A DNA stretch of 64,000 nucleotides from Stictocephala bisonia. Lineage: Eukaryota; Arthropoda; Insecta; Hemiptera; Membracidae. This document shows positions 37,621 to 49,440 of the stretch, piece by piece (the stretch's first letter is position 1; each line of letters opens with the position of its first letter). The stretch lies in NCBI GenBank assembly GCA_035578905.1, contig JAQJVL010000417.1, forward strand, positions 186,001 through 250,000. The letters are read 5' to 3'. The notes beneath the pieces are model-generated. The model was not told where the DNA came from, ran no database searches, and was given only the letters and a program-made list of their open reading frames with translations. The position numbers and the translations under genes are program-made.

Positions 37621-39059
37621 TTAAAAAATCGTTTTATTTTTTATTTCAGTTGGTGACATTATGGTTATAAAATTGCTTTTTTAAATTGAAAAATACACGT
37701 TCAAAAACACGTTTCTGTGGTTTGTAATACTCGAACATGAGATTTTTAAAAATATATTACATTATAATACGTCTTAAGATGCGTTTACATTACTGTATCG
37801 ATTTTATTAATATTTTTATTCAACATATAAGATCATATTTCCATTTTATATCAGTTTCTCACTGTACCTGTCACTCATTGCTTAACCTTATATCTCCCCC
37901 CTACATACGTTATCCTTATATATCCGCCTACATGCATTTTTAATTTTTGTATTTACTATTACATTATTAGTAGTGTATTATGTAACTTAGTATTTACTGT
38001 ATAAGGTTTAAATATTTTAGTTTAGTTAAAGAAGAAGTTATGACACTTGAGTTTACACTTGTTTGCAAAATTGAATAATTTGATTTTTCACTTCGTTGAA
38101 AAAACTCAACAAAGCAGTCAGCAACAGAAAATCCTCGTGACCGTCTAAATATACACCAGAACAATTTTTAATCATTCGTATTTTGAGATTGGAGAGGATG
38201 ATGTAATGTTTTTCAGTTCTATTCCTGTGTATTACAATCCAAACAAGCATGATGTAAGCGATTTGTTGACCCATTTTTTAGAGTTAATGCATAGATATAC
38301 GTTTTTTCAACGTATATATTTTAAGTTGAGTTACCTTAAATTCATGTTCAAACCCTTTAACTATGAATGCATTCATGCAAACGAACTCAAACTTTTATAT
38401 GTAACATTTGAAATAATAATACAATAAAAATCGAGACTTTGTAACTGTTAAATGTCGCATAGACCTTAATATCTATGTATTCGAAAAACGATGTACTCAC
38501 TCATCGTGAAATCTCCGGAACCACTAAACAGATATCGCTGATATTTGGAGGGAAGTTAGCTATTGTATCATGCTTTTCCATTCGTAAGTGGTAAACATAT
38601 ACCATACATATTTTTTTTTTCCCATTAGAGTAACATTGGCATTTATTTAAGTCAGTATATTATTAAAACATAACTTTTCTGATTTTGTTTTCATTATGAA
38701 ATGCTTAAAGCCATTTCTACTCACTGTGATATGATTGTACTACTTCGCATCCTCCTGAAGTAGACTTATAGATGATAAGGACCATAAACATTTGTTATCT
38801 ATGAGAACGGTAGCAGGATGAGCTTTTATATTGATGCGATGGTCTAGAAAGAACCACAGAGGAAAGGGTAAGCAATCGTAGAGAACCATCCCGTAGCAAA
38901 GCATGGGCTGTCATCTAGTGGCATATATCTTATAATATATGTAAATGAATTACAATATTTTAGAACTTAGGCTTAAGCGGCCGGTTTCATAACTAGAATC
39001 TACAGTTTCCGGTGACAACCGCGTCAAGGTACTATCTACAATATTTACAAGATGACCAG

Positions 39060-39100
39060 ACGTTTCGCCCATACTGTGATGTGGCATCCTCAGTCTCAGA
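39060..39100 (-). ncRNA. Hammerhead-ribozyme-like motif, minus-strand arm
   Basis: Complement reads CTGAGGA, then TGCCACATCACAGTATGGGC, then GAAACGTC. Stem II (GCCA/TGGGC) is kept here, but the 5' partner for stem I has changed (GAGA instead of ACCA). Confidence 0.5.
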
Positions 39101-39103
39101 GAA

Positions 39104-39142
39104 ACCACTGAGGATGCCACATCATAGTATGAAACGTCTGGT
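39104..39142 (+). ncRNA. Hammerhead-ribozyme-like motif, plus-strand arm
   Basis: Stem I ACCA (39104-39107) / TGGT (39139-39142), core CTGAGGA (39108-39114), GAAA (39131-39134), then CGTC with the predicted cleavage after C 39138. Compared with the opposite arm, four bases (GGGC-type) are missing before GAAA, removing the 3' side of stem II. Activity is therefore doubtful. Confidence 0.5.
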
Positions 39143-39635
39143 CATCTTTTAAATATTGTAGATAGTACCTTGACGCGGTTGTCACCGGAAACTGTAGATT
39201 CTAGTTACAATATTTTAGTTTGTTCTATTTTTGAAGCAACAGGCCAACACTTAAGTTCATTGGATTATATATTGGATAATATAGATTAAAGCAGATGAAA
39301 TTCTTTATGAAAATATTGATTCTACTTATTTATGTATTTGTGGGTATGTCGGAATTGGGTAATGAAGAAATAAGTTAGTTTGATCCAAATAAATATTGAA
39401 AGGATTTTTCTTGCCAAGCTAAAATAATAAGAAAACTGGAAGAGCTACATAAGAAGTAAAATCTATACTAAAAGAATCATAGTTTAAAAACAAATACTGA
39501 TCTCGCGTAACATAGCTAAGTCACAGATAAGAAGGACACAGAGGTCGTATTGGGCTGAATGTGTGTCGAGTAGTTATTTCTCTAATTTGCATGCGATGAC
39601 TGGGCCAGTACATTTTTAGTTCCTTTTTCATTCAT

Positions 39636-39950
39636 TCATTATTAAGACGCCTAATGTCAAGATACGGGCGAATATTAGAGGCGAATGAATGTGGATGAAT
39701 GAGTGTAGTCATTGTTATTAACTAAGGAGATCTATTGTCCTCAGAAAGAGATATTTATTAATAGCCCAATAGCTAGGGCAATTATGGAACCTACAGCTTT
39801 ACGCGGAATCCGAACCAAGTAGTGTTAGTATGATTTTCAGCTAATTGATAAGCCTGAAACTCAGTTCTCTTCCCTGCACAGCATCTGAACCTTTACTACC
39901 ATCCAACATGGACACCCCGGACTTCCCTAGTATTGTCCGCGTTATTTATT
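39636..39950 (-). mobile_element. Repeat D, partial copy
   Basis: Markers GCTAGGGCAATTATGGAACC, GGAATCCGAACCAAGTA, CATCCAACATGGACACCCC and AAGACGCCTAATGTCAAG are complements of the family sequence. Confidence 0.65.
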
Positions 39951-40712
39951 TATTATACCCTTCGTTATATCCTCAAATATCCATGATTAATTTATTCATT
40001 ATTGGTATGCAGATGTATGAGTTGTATATAACTGCCAGTGAGGTATTCGCTGTGCAAATAAGAAAGCGAAATATGTGTCTTTTTTCTCTGAGGCTAAGTC
40101 CAAGTTTTATAACCGTACAACTTGGTACTAATTACTTAGTGAATATTGAAACGAATTATAAACGTTAGAAAATTTGTTTTATTCAAGCCCTCTAAAACAA
40201 TGTTTGCCAGTAATTGGGTTAATATACTATGAGCAATTAAAATTGCCAGGGCTCAGTTGGCCTTTTGTGTAAACCCAAACATTGTGTAAAGCCGAGTTTC
40301 CTCACATTTTCAGGCCAGCAATCATCGACAATAACTAGCCCATGAGTACTTCTTGGAAGTATTGCAACACCGTGTCAGGTGCAATGTGCCGTTTAAAGAA
40401 GGTGTTACGGCTAAACGCAAATTTATCCGTTAAGTGGAGCAAGGATAGAATCAAAATAACTAAAGAATGCTGGCAGAACTTGGGTTATTATTTTTTTTTC
40501 TTTCATTATTTAAGACTCAACGAGTCTTGAGATATAAACTAAAAATGGTCGATTAGTTATTGAACTATACTTAGTTGTAATACTGCGTTATATTCAAACA
40601 TAATTAAACCTAATATATAAATATATCCTTACAAAACCTAACCTAACAATACCCAACCCATCCTTACAAAACATACCTTAAACAAACTTGCACTTTTCCG
40701 GTTCTAAAACGA

Positions 40713-42430
40713 TTACCAATACTCTGATTGAAACCGCCTTGCCATATTACCAATACTCTGATTGAAAACCCCTTGCCATATTACCAATACTCTGATTGAA
40801 AACCCCTTGCCATATTACCAATACTCTGATTGAAAACCCCTTGCCATATTACCAATACTCTGATTGAAAACCGCCTTGCCATATTACCAATACTCTGATT
40901 GAAAACCGCCTTGCCATATTACCAATACTCTGATTGAAAACCCCTTGCCATATTACCAATACTCTGATTGAAAACCGCCTTGCCATATTACCAATACTCT
41001 GATTGAAAACCGCCTTGCCATATTACCAATACTCTGATTGAAAACCCCTTGCCATATTACCAATACTCTGATTGAAAACCGCCTTGCCATATTACCAATA
41101 CTCTGATTGAAACCCCCTTGCCATATTACCAATACTCTGATTGAAACCGCCTTGCCATATTACCAATACTCTGATTGAAAACCCCTTGTCATATTACCAA
41201 TACTCTGATTGAAACCGCTTTGTCATATATTATTGGTAATAATATGGCAGATTGAAACCCCCTTGCCATATTACCAATACTCTGATTGAAACCGCCTTGC
41301 CATATTGCCAATACTCTGATTGAAACCGCCTTGCCATATTACCAATACTCTGATTGAAACCGCCTTGCCATATTACCAATACTCTGATTGAAACCGCTTT
41401 GCCATATTACCAATACTCTGATTGAAACCGCCTTGCCATATTACCAATACTCTGATTGAAACCGCCTTGCCATATTACCAATACTCTGATTGAAACCGCC
41501 TTGCCATATTACCAATACTCTGATTGAAACCCCCTTGCCATATTACCAATACTCTGATTGAAACCGCCTTGCCATATTACCAATACTCTGATTGAAACCC
41601 CCTTGCCATATTACCAATACTCTGATTGAAACCACCTTGCCATATTACCAATACTCTGATTGAAAACCGCCTTGCCATATTACCAATACTCTGATTGAAA
41701 CCCCCTTGCCATATTACCAATACTCTGATTGAAACCGCCTTGCCATATTACCAATACTCTGATTGAAACCCCCTTGCCATATTACCAATACTCTGATTGA
41801 AACCCCCTTGCCATATTACCAATACTCTGATTGAAAACCGCCTTGCCATATTACCAATACTCTGATTGAAACCGCCTTGCCATATTACCAATACTCTGAT
41901 TGAAACCGCCTTGCCATATTACCATTACTCTGATTGAAACCGCCTTGCCATATTACCAATACTCTGATTGAAACCCCCTTGCCATATTACCAATACTCTG
42001 ATTGAAACCGCCTTGCCATATTACCAATACTCTGATTGAAACCCCCTTGCCATATTACCAATACTCTGATTGAAACCGCCTTGCCATATTACCAATACTC
42101 TGATTTAAACCGCATTGCCATATTAATAATACTCTGATTGAAACCCCCTTGCCATATTACCAATACTCTGATTGAAACCACATTGCCATATTACCAATAC
42201 TCTGATTGAAACCCCCTTGCCATATTACTAATACTCTGATTGAAACCGCCTTGCCATATTACCAATGCTCTGATTGAAAACCGCCTTGCCATATTACCAA
42301 TACTCTGATTGAAACCCCCTTGCCATATTACCAATACTCTGATTGAAACCGCCTTGCCATATTACCAATACTCTGATTGAAACCACCTTGCCATATTACC
42401 AATACTCTGATTGAAACCACCTTGCAATAT
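40713..42430. repeat. 34-35-bp minisatellite, about 50 units
   Basis: Unit TTGCCATATTACCAATACTC plus TGATTGAAACCGCC, varying in GAAAACCGCC, GAAACCCCC and GAAAACCCC. Units are highly uniform, so the array was homogenised recently. An inverted partial unit, TATTGGTAATAATATGGCA, sits at 41231-41249. Confidence 0.98.
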
Positions 42431-43897
42431 TCGGGATCAGGACAACACTTTCGCACAATTTTAGTATCCCCAACGCTATATTTAAGGAAAAATAGTTCTC
42501 CGTTTGTCCTTGATTGATTTCATAATTTTGCCAAATTTTCTGCTGAAACTCATACAATCATATTAATACTTCTCAATAAATAATCTACGTCAAAAAGAAA
42601 AAAGTCTGTAAAACAAAACAAAAAAGCATCTGCTATATATAATTACCATTTTAAAAATCAACAATAATTTAAAATTATAGCTACTTTTTAAACTTATATC
42701 TCAACTAACATGCAAAGATCAATACTGACACTTCTTTTGCGAAATACACATTTCTCGAGAGGGAGTCAGATCCTTCCACGATAGATTCAGACTAAATAGG
42801 TCATCATATAACTCCTTCAAGTAAATATGTCCCTCAACTCACCCTACATGTGTAATACAAATGTCAGCCCTCTTTCCCACCTCCAACACTCTATCAATTC
42901 CTGAATATAGAAACTAAATCTGATTCTAAATACTCCCTGTATATGTAAGGTGTTATTTCGTACGCCAACCTGACTAGTGTACTCGTTGATATCCCAGGAA
43001 AGTTATCTTTCTCAGTGACTATATCCTGATAGTCATTCCAACTCAATCTTGATGGTCTGACGAGTGATCTCTGCTTTCTCCTTAACTACGAAAACTGTAA
43101 ACAGTAATTTGTTTGGATTGAGTGTACGCAGGTCTGCGCTATTGGGCGATGATTTGAATAATCAAGCCCTTTTCACTTGGACCGTTTTTTCTCTGCTTAG
43201 AAGCTTTCTAACGGATGACAGCACTCAATCCGAGTTAACTCACCGTTTCGTCAAACTTAATAGAAATAACAAACCAATAGGGACAACATTATATATAATA
43301 AAACAGTCTACTGTACTTTTCCTCACTTATTAAATTTATAATATACTAACAACTAAACAATTCTTGTTATTATTTTTTTACGTCTTTATCCTCATCATGT
43401 TTACAAGTATGTTTAGCACCAGATAATCTTGTTATCCTGGAATTAAGTTGTTGAAAAGAGTTAAATAGGTCAACTTCATAAATTAATAAGGCTTCATTTA
43501 ATGTGAGGAAAGTGGAACTAAAAACAAGTTTCCGCTTGTTGTTATATTCACATATAAGATTGGACAAAATTGCGTCACTTCAAATTCATATGATACATCT
43601 TATTTTAAAAATTGATTGTTTAAAATAGCGTTTGAGCTGGACCAATATAAAGTAAAGACGAAAATGTGTACATCGATACAAATTATCCCAAACATGGCAT
43701 TATTGTACCTCTCAGAAAAACTAGAATTTAAAACTTTTACAGAATCCTTTATTTTAATTTGGACATACCTACTATTTAGAAAACATATTTTAGACAATGC
43801 AACACTGTAAAAACATTCTCAAACTCTTTATTTTGGTGCATATTTAAAAAATGTAATGCAGACATAGTTTTTATGCTTAAATAAAGTAGATATCCCC
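42431..43897. other. Intergenic DNA, no gene
   Basis: Short open frames here have no recognisable domain, start context or splice context. Confidence 0.55.
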
Positions 43898-44032
43898 AAC
43901 TAGTGGTTAACCGATACTTATGGTCCATGGTTCGAACCCCTAACAACTGAGCCAACGGTCGGTACTTCACTCGTAAAGGACTGCGGGGCCATGTATACTG
44001 GTGAGTGAAGTAAAAAAAGTAAAAAAAAAAAA
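43898..44032 (+). mobile_element. SINE-B, copy 2 (internally deleted)
   Basis: B box GGTTCGAACCCC, GTCGGTACTTCACTCG, GGCCATGTATACTGGTGAGT and an A-rich 3' tail. Confidence 0.7.
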
Positions 44033-44129
44033 TACAATAATGAAGATAAACCTACTTCCAGAGAGAAATCACACAGCTTCAAAAATGTGCTAACTGGGTG
44101 ACTGCCTGTATATGATTTCAAGTAGACTA

Positions 44130-44470
44130 CTATTGTCCGCTCAATGGTTGTTTTTCGTGTAGATACTACTAGAGAAATCTGTGGTGTCCATGTTGGCTGA
44201 TGGTCAGTGTCCCGATGTTTTGTACGGGAGAGAACCGTGTATCAGGCTTGTCAATTAGCTGAAAGTCAGACCAATACAACGTGGTTCAGATTCCATGTAA
44301 CGCTGTAGGTCCCTTAGTTGCTCTGGCTGTTTGATTATTAATAAATTGACATTTCTGAGCATAAATTGGATTCAGTTAGTAACTAGACTACACAAGTTAT
44401 ACAAACTCATTCTACTCTCATGAAATCATTCATATTCACCGTCTCATATGTAATGGACTCTAAGATTTAC
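44130..44470 (+). mobile_element. Repeat D, partial copy
   Basis: Markers TACTACTAGAGAAATCTG, GGCTTGTCAATTAGCTGAAA and ACGTGGTTCAGATTCCATGT. Confidence 0.65.
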
Positions 44471-44689
44471 TAAACAAGTTTGTTATGAATGTTGTAAATC
44501 ATAAAACACATTATAAAAAATAGAACATCTTTAATTAAAGTCTTTCAGTATTTTAGTAAATATTAATACCATTTAATACGGCTGTAGCCCTTCCAATCAA
44601 AAATATTATTTAATCCTGTTTCACTTTCTTTATTCAAATGCCTTGAAGTAATGAATTGGCTAAGTGTTTTTACGAATACATGATCTCAT

Positions 44690-45260
44690 TTGGAGCCGTG
44701 CCCTGGAGTGAAGGGGAACTAATCCGTGACTCCAGGGCACGACTACACGGCGCTTGCTGGAAGACACCTGTCCGGCCACTGGAAATACAACAATGGAAGT
44801 AGAATGTGCTCTACTGGCGTAAATTGTAACAGTGTGCTAAATTATAAAACTGCAAACAACATATTTTTTTTAATTGAAAGAAAGCATGCGATATATTACA
44901 CTCTAATTGGTCCGGTCAGAAAGCGTCTTAGGGGTTTAGCAGCAGAGGGGAGTCATTCCACTGCACTAACTTCATGGGCGTAACTAACTGCCACCTTGAA
45001 GTGTTCAACTTGTAAAACTGTGTTAACTATAGTGAACTGTACAAGTTTGTTTCATTGCTATTTATTGTTTACGTTAATATTCATTATATTACAATTAATA
45101 TTAATTATTATTTGCATACTAAATAATGATTAAATTAAATAGTTCTAAGGTTGTTACTTCAATGTTATACAATCCATACAATAGTTTCTGCTGCTGTAGT
45201 GGGTGGGGCTTGCTACTGCGCCGTCAGTCGTCTCTCGCACCATTGCATTTAGTTGGTTTC
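44690..45260. repeat. Dispersed repeat G, copy 2, with a perfect hairpin
   Basis: Shares the GCAGCAGAGGGGAG, GTGTTCAACTTGTAAAACTG and GGGTGGGGCTTGCTACTGCG blocks. It includes the 13-bp perfect inverted repeat CGTGCCCTGGAGT (44697-44709) / ACTCCAGGGCACG (44729-44741). Confidence 0.5.
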
Positions 45261-45473
45261 TTTCTAAGCGGCTTACCTATTGTTAGAACAGTATACATTT
45301 AGTGTTATTTATAATGGCAAACATATAATTGGTGTGTTTAATAATTGATAGTTTAGCATTGTAAATTAGCATATTAAAGCACAAAATAAAACTAATCAAG
45401 CCTCACAAAGCTTATGGTAATAAAAAAATATTGCTTTAATATTTAATTTCAGATAAGTGATTAATACGAATCA

Positions 45474-45880
45474 ACTCAGCTACTTGGGTACAAAGAGTTG
45501 TGGATATTGTTGGCGATAGGTTCAATGTTCGGGATTAAGCAGCTTTGAAGCAGCTTAATGGTTACCATTGACATGGATGCTATTAGAGAAGTCTGGAATG
45601 CTGTTAAAGGAAGCAAAGTCCGGCTTATGTGTATGGAAAGGAAATGAGTGTCAGGCTTGTCAATTAGCTGAAAATCATATCGGTACTACGTGGTTCGGAT
45701 TCCAAGTAAATGTGAGCTAGATGCCCTTGCTATTGGGCAGCTAATAACTGACTATTTTGCCGGAACAGCCAACCTCAGTTACAGTGACTTCTGTCGTTCA
45801 TCAACACACATTACACTCATTATCTGCTTATATTCAACAATATTTGTACGATCGGTGTCTTAAGATAAATAATGAATACG
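45474..45880 (+). mobile_element. Repeat D, near-full copy
   Basis: Markers CTACTTGGGTACAAAGAGTT, GTTACCATTGACATGGATGC, GGCTTGTCAATTAGCTGAAA, ACGTGGTTCGGATTCCAAGT and TACGATCGGTGTCTTAAG in family order. Confidence 0.7.
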
Positions 45881-46489
45881 GCTAATTTAAAGTAATTAAA
45901 TGTAAATTCATAACAAGCCGAATGACGTACAAGGATTTTGATCGATAATTAGACTGATGTAAATTATAAATTTTAGAATATAACTTTTTCTAGTGCGGTA
46001 TTCCGAAAATGTTGACGGTCTAGTTTCACGTTCAATGTTTCCCACAGGAATCTTAAATCATTATTATTTGATATATGCAATAAAACTGGAGTTAATTGCT
46101 TGGAAAGGATGTTATATTTCAGGAGTAAACGTTTACCGAGAGCTCCAACAGGCATAATAGTTTCCGTTGACTCTAGAATTGATTTTACTGTTTCCACCTT
46201 GTTGGACTTAATGGACTGGGGAAGTTCTTATCATTAGCCTGATTGTGACTTTCACGTGGGCACCTGATTACATGCGGCATGTACCATGTACCTGTCATGA
46301 GTTTCCTGTGTGTCTTTATGACTGCGGACAATCTCTATTGCGTATGATTGGGAAGTCTCATCACTGAGTCAGTGCTAGATGATGAACGTGAAAGTCTACG
46401 TTAAGATATTTAAAAATCAATACGATACATAGTTTTATTAATATAGAGTTAATTATAATTTAAGTTTACACTCTAGTAGTAGGAGAAGT

Positions 46490-47250
46490 GGGAGAAGAGA
46501 GGGGTTTAATCTGTTATGTAGCATACAAGAAAAAAGGCGTTTTTATAGCAATGCTGGTGTTGCAATCAACTACTGAAATCGCAGCAGGTATTGCAATTGG
46601 TTGCTGTTTCTATCATCCAGTAGTGATATCAGTTGGTATTTCTGTCAGCTGGTGTTGCTGTTGCTATTGCCGACCTGGTGGATGAGTGGCTGAGGCGTCA
46701 GACGATGGAGAGCAGTGTCCAAGGTTCGAATCCCCAACTGAGCTAACGGTCGGTACTTCACTTGTTGGATAAAGTTCACGCACAGGCCTGTAGGCCCATG
46801 TGAACTGGAGAGTGCAGTTAAAAAAAATAAAAAAAGCGTTGCTACTATTGGTTGATATTGCTATCAAATGTCGTTGCTATCAGCTAGTGTTGAAATTAGC
46901 TGATGTTTCTAGATATTTTTAGCAGCTGTTGTTGTAATTGTTAGTTGTTGTTATCAGCTTGTGTTTGTATAAGCTAGTTTTGCAATCGATTGCTGTTGCT
47001 ATCGGCTGGTGTTTCTCTCATATGGTTTTGCTATCGTTAACTGTTGTTATCACCTGGTATTGCTGACAGTATCTGTTACAATCAGCTGGTGTTGATATTG
47101 GTAGCTCTTGCTTTCAGCTGGTGTTTTAACAGCTGATTTTCCTATCGATAGTTGTTGATGGCAGCTGGTGTTTATTTCATATGATGTTGTCATTGGTCAA
47201 TATTGCTACGGTTTGATGTTGATATAAATACGAATATGTGTTTTTTGAAC
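46490..47250. repeat. Degenerate tandem array (GTTGCTATCAGCTGGTGTT-type), interrupted by SINE-B
   Basis: Imperfect repeats built on TTGCTATC(A/G)GCTGGTGTT recur at roughly 25 bp and multiples of it across the region (for example GTTGCTATCGGCTGGTGTTT, GTTGATGGCAGCTGGTGTTT). The SINE at 46674-46836 splits it. No gene. Confidence 0.65.
46674..46836 (+). mobile_element. SINE-B, copy 3
   Basis: Head GGTGGATGAGTGGCTGAGG, B box GGTTCGAATCCCC, GTCGGTACTTCACTTGTTGG, AGGCCTGTAGGCCCATGTGA and an A-rich tail ending near 46836. Confidence 0.8.
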
Positions 47251-47384
47251 ATCTAAGCACGAAACTTAGTTTTTTTTATATTTTCAAACATAACTAGTTT
47301 TAATGAGCTAATGATTATAGGTTAAACAATTGTTATTTATTTTTTCATAAAATATTAAGAAGGAAATCCAAATATAAATAACCA

Positions 47385-47695
47385 TATCAAATAAATAATA
47401 TTGGATAAACTAGACGTTCTTTCAAGACAAGATTCGGCGAACATATTAAAGTATTAACAACGTCACAAAATTCAAAATATGGAGAACATCTTAATAATTC
47501 AGGCCACACTTACAAAAATATACAAACTAATCTTGAAATTTTACATACTTGCAAGAAAAGCAGTTTAATGTCAACATTAGAACGTCTCGAAATTTATAAA
47601 AGTGCAAAGAACAATCCAAATTTTCTTTTAAATGACAAAGACACAGTTCCTAAAAATTTACTTTCTGAAAGATTATTAAAATGTACAAATTAATT
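47385..47695 (+). pseudogene. Penelope-like element fragment: GIY-YIG endonuclease domain
   Basis: The plus frame reads YQINNIG, a stop, then TRRSFKTRFGEHIK, SKYGEHLNNSGHTYKNI, LEILHTC, TLERLEIYKSAKNNPNFLLN and ends LLKCTN-stop near 47693. NIG-stop-T is a decayed YIG(K/Q)T motif; RSF..R..EH, then LE.LEIY....NP.FLLND, is the Penelope-type GIY-YIG signature. RT and the GIY motif are missing (5' truncation). The 3' end runs directly into a long (AT)n tract. Confidence 0.8.
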
Positions 47696-47696
47696 T

Positions 47697-47697
47697 A

Positions 47698-47757
<60 letters not shown>
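47697..47757. repeat. (AT)n microsatellite at the 3' end of the Penelope fragment
   Basis: About 60 bp of alternating AT just after the stop codon. The Penelope-like element at 10.8-11.6 kb is also bounded by TA runs. Confidence 0.95.
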
Positions 47758-47759
<2 letters not shown>

Positions 47760-48639
47760 CATATTATCAACAGCTGTGAATAACTTGGACACCATAATTG
47801 TTTTATTTATATTGTTTTATAACCTAAATGTACCTGAAGTTGACGTCATAGAAGTTGAAATGTACATAGTACAACAAATTGTGAAGAAATGTGTTATTGA
47901 GAATATTTTATTTTATTCATATCAACTCTACAGTGTTGTTAATGACAGTCATGGGAGACGATAAGGTGATTGTTAAGAAATATGTATACTGTATAGTTGT
48001 TATATTGTATATGGTTTAATATTTAAAGTTTCTAAACTAAAAATTAACTCTTAATGGAGAGCAATTTTAACTAACCACTAGTAAAAATTCAGAGTCTGAT
48101 TTGAAGAAAATATTGTGTTTGAAAAGTCAAAGGGCCTTAGATATATGAATTTTAACGTAAAGATGGAAAAAAGTCTTTTTACAAATATCAAAATTTTACA
48201 AACATTATCTAGAATCTAAACTATTTAAGTTAATAAATACAACTTTAGAGTTGGTTAACATATTTCATATAATTTATTTTTACCATCCTGATTTTATTGG
48301 CTTTGTCACTTTTTTTATTTAAGCTCGTGGCTTTTAAGAACTGCGATAATAACAAAAGTGGCTCGTGTGTGCAACATACAGCGTTCCCCGAACTGCAGTA
48401 ATGAAGTATTTATTCTGTTGCTAACGTAATTATGTGCTATTGATAATTTAATCGATGGTTAACAGTGTTTTTAAAAATGTAGCCTATCAAACAAATCTTT
48501 ACACTCTTCGTATTGTTACGTTAAACGTGTATACTGTATTTAATCGGTGGCCTGATTTGACATGAGTGAGCTGGTAGCTTTCGAATACCTCTGACGCGCG
48601 GTGTTGCCAAAAGTTCTTCGTTTGACATACAACGGACAC

Positions 48640-48750
48640 TAACCCACCCGCCCACCCATACACGTTCAGTGGGACTGACCCACCCACTCACCCATACACG
48701 TACAGTGAGATTGACCTAACCGCCCACCCATACACGTTCAGTGGGACTGG
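48640..48750. repeat. 36-bp minisatellite, inverted relative to 26610-26915
   Basis: About three units of CCCACCCATACACGTTCAGT plus GGGACTGACCCA-type sequence. These are complements of the GGGTGGG...CACTGTACGTGTATGGG unit at 26.6 kb. Confidence 0.85.
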
Positions 48751-49127
48751 GTGTACCAATTTTAATACCTTGTTGATACTCCTCATAGAGAAATGTTTTT
48801 ATAGCGTGGAGGAATTTCTCGCAAAGTAGATATTTGTTCTTTCATTACCTAGACATATAAGATTTTATTTAGCATTATAAATTGTACATAGTTATGACCC
48901 ATTTCATGCAGTTTTGTATATACTGTCAATTGAAATGAAGAATTATTTGACTATGACTTGAGTTTGATACGGCCGTCCTCTTGAAGAGGCATTTTCAATT
49001 TGTCCAAACAATTGAACAATAGAAAAATAATATGATAAGAACAATACATGAACATTAGGAAACAAACACGTAAAAGACAATAGAAACAATAAGAAAGTTC
49101 ACGATAATAATAAGTTAAAAAGTTAAA

Positions 49128-49328
49128 GTTAAAGTTTGTCTTATTTTACCAGGTGAAGTTAGGGCTAAGGAGCCCTCTCTAACACTTAACCTGGGGACCA
49201 ACGGCTTTACGTGACTTCCGAACCACGAGAGCGGCAGGGCAAAATATATTAGTGGTCACATCGGGAATCGAACTCAGACCGGCAGCGTGGCAAGCCAGCG
49301 CCTTAGCCCCTTATCTACGGCCGCTCCA
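49128..49328 (-). mobile_element. SINE-C (tRNA-derived)
   Basis: The complement starts GAGCGGCCGTAGATAAGGGG, with A-box-like GGGGCTAAGGCGCTGG and B box GAGTTCGATTCCC. It ends in a TTAACTTTAAC repeat. It interrupts repeat F copy 2. Confidence 0.75.
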
Positions 49329-49440
49329 AGTTTACTCACAAGTAAGTTTACTCACTTTAAATAACAATATAAAACAAGCAAGTTATAAAACGTGTATTTA
49401 GAGAACTAAAATGGGGGAACAATGCAAAACTTAAAGGTGT

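Larger units (their letters stand above)
38964..39204 (+). mobile_element. 241-bp foldback element with hammerhead-like cores
   Basis: Flanked by an exact 14-bp duplication TTACAATATTTTAG (38950-38963, 39205-39218). A 29-bp unique lead is followed by a near-perfect palindrome of about 100-bp arms (38993-39093 and 39108-39204) around a 14-nt centre. Each arm reads CTGAGGA...GAAACGTC, the hammerhead core. It has no coding capacity. It resembles a minimal non-autonomous Penelope-type terminal repeat or a retrozyme-like element. Confidence 0.75.
48560..49440. repeat. Dispersed repeat F, copy 2, carrying a minisatellite and a SINE
   Basis: GCGCGGTGTTGCCAAAAGTT (48597 on), CTCTTGAAGAGGCATTTTCA and GCAAGTTATAAAAC match 33110-33443. 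Relative to that copy it contains the 36-bp array 48640-48750 and SINE-C (49128-49328). Confidence 0.6.

Noticed and set aside
40713..42430. CRISPR-like array of ~34-bp repeats
   Set aside because: Units are directly adjacent with no unique spacers, and the genome is eukaryotic with introns and SINEs. It is a minisatellite.
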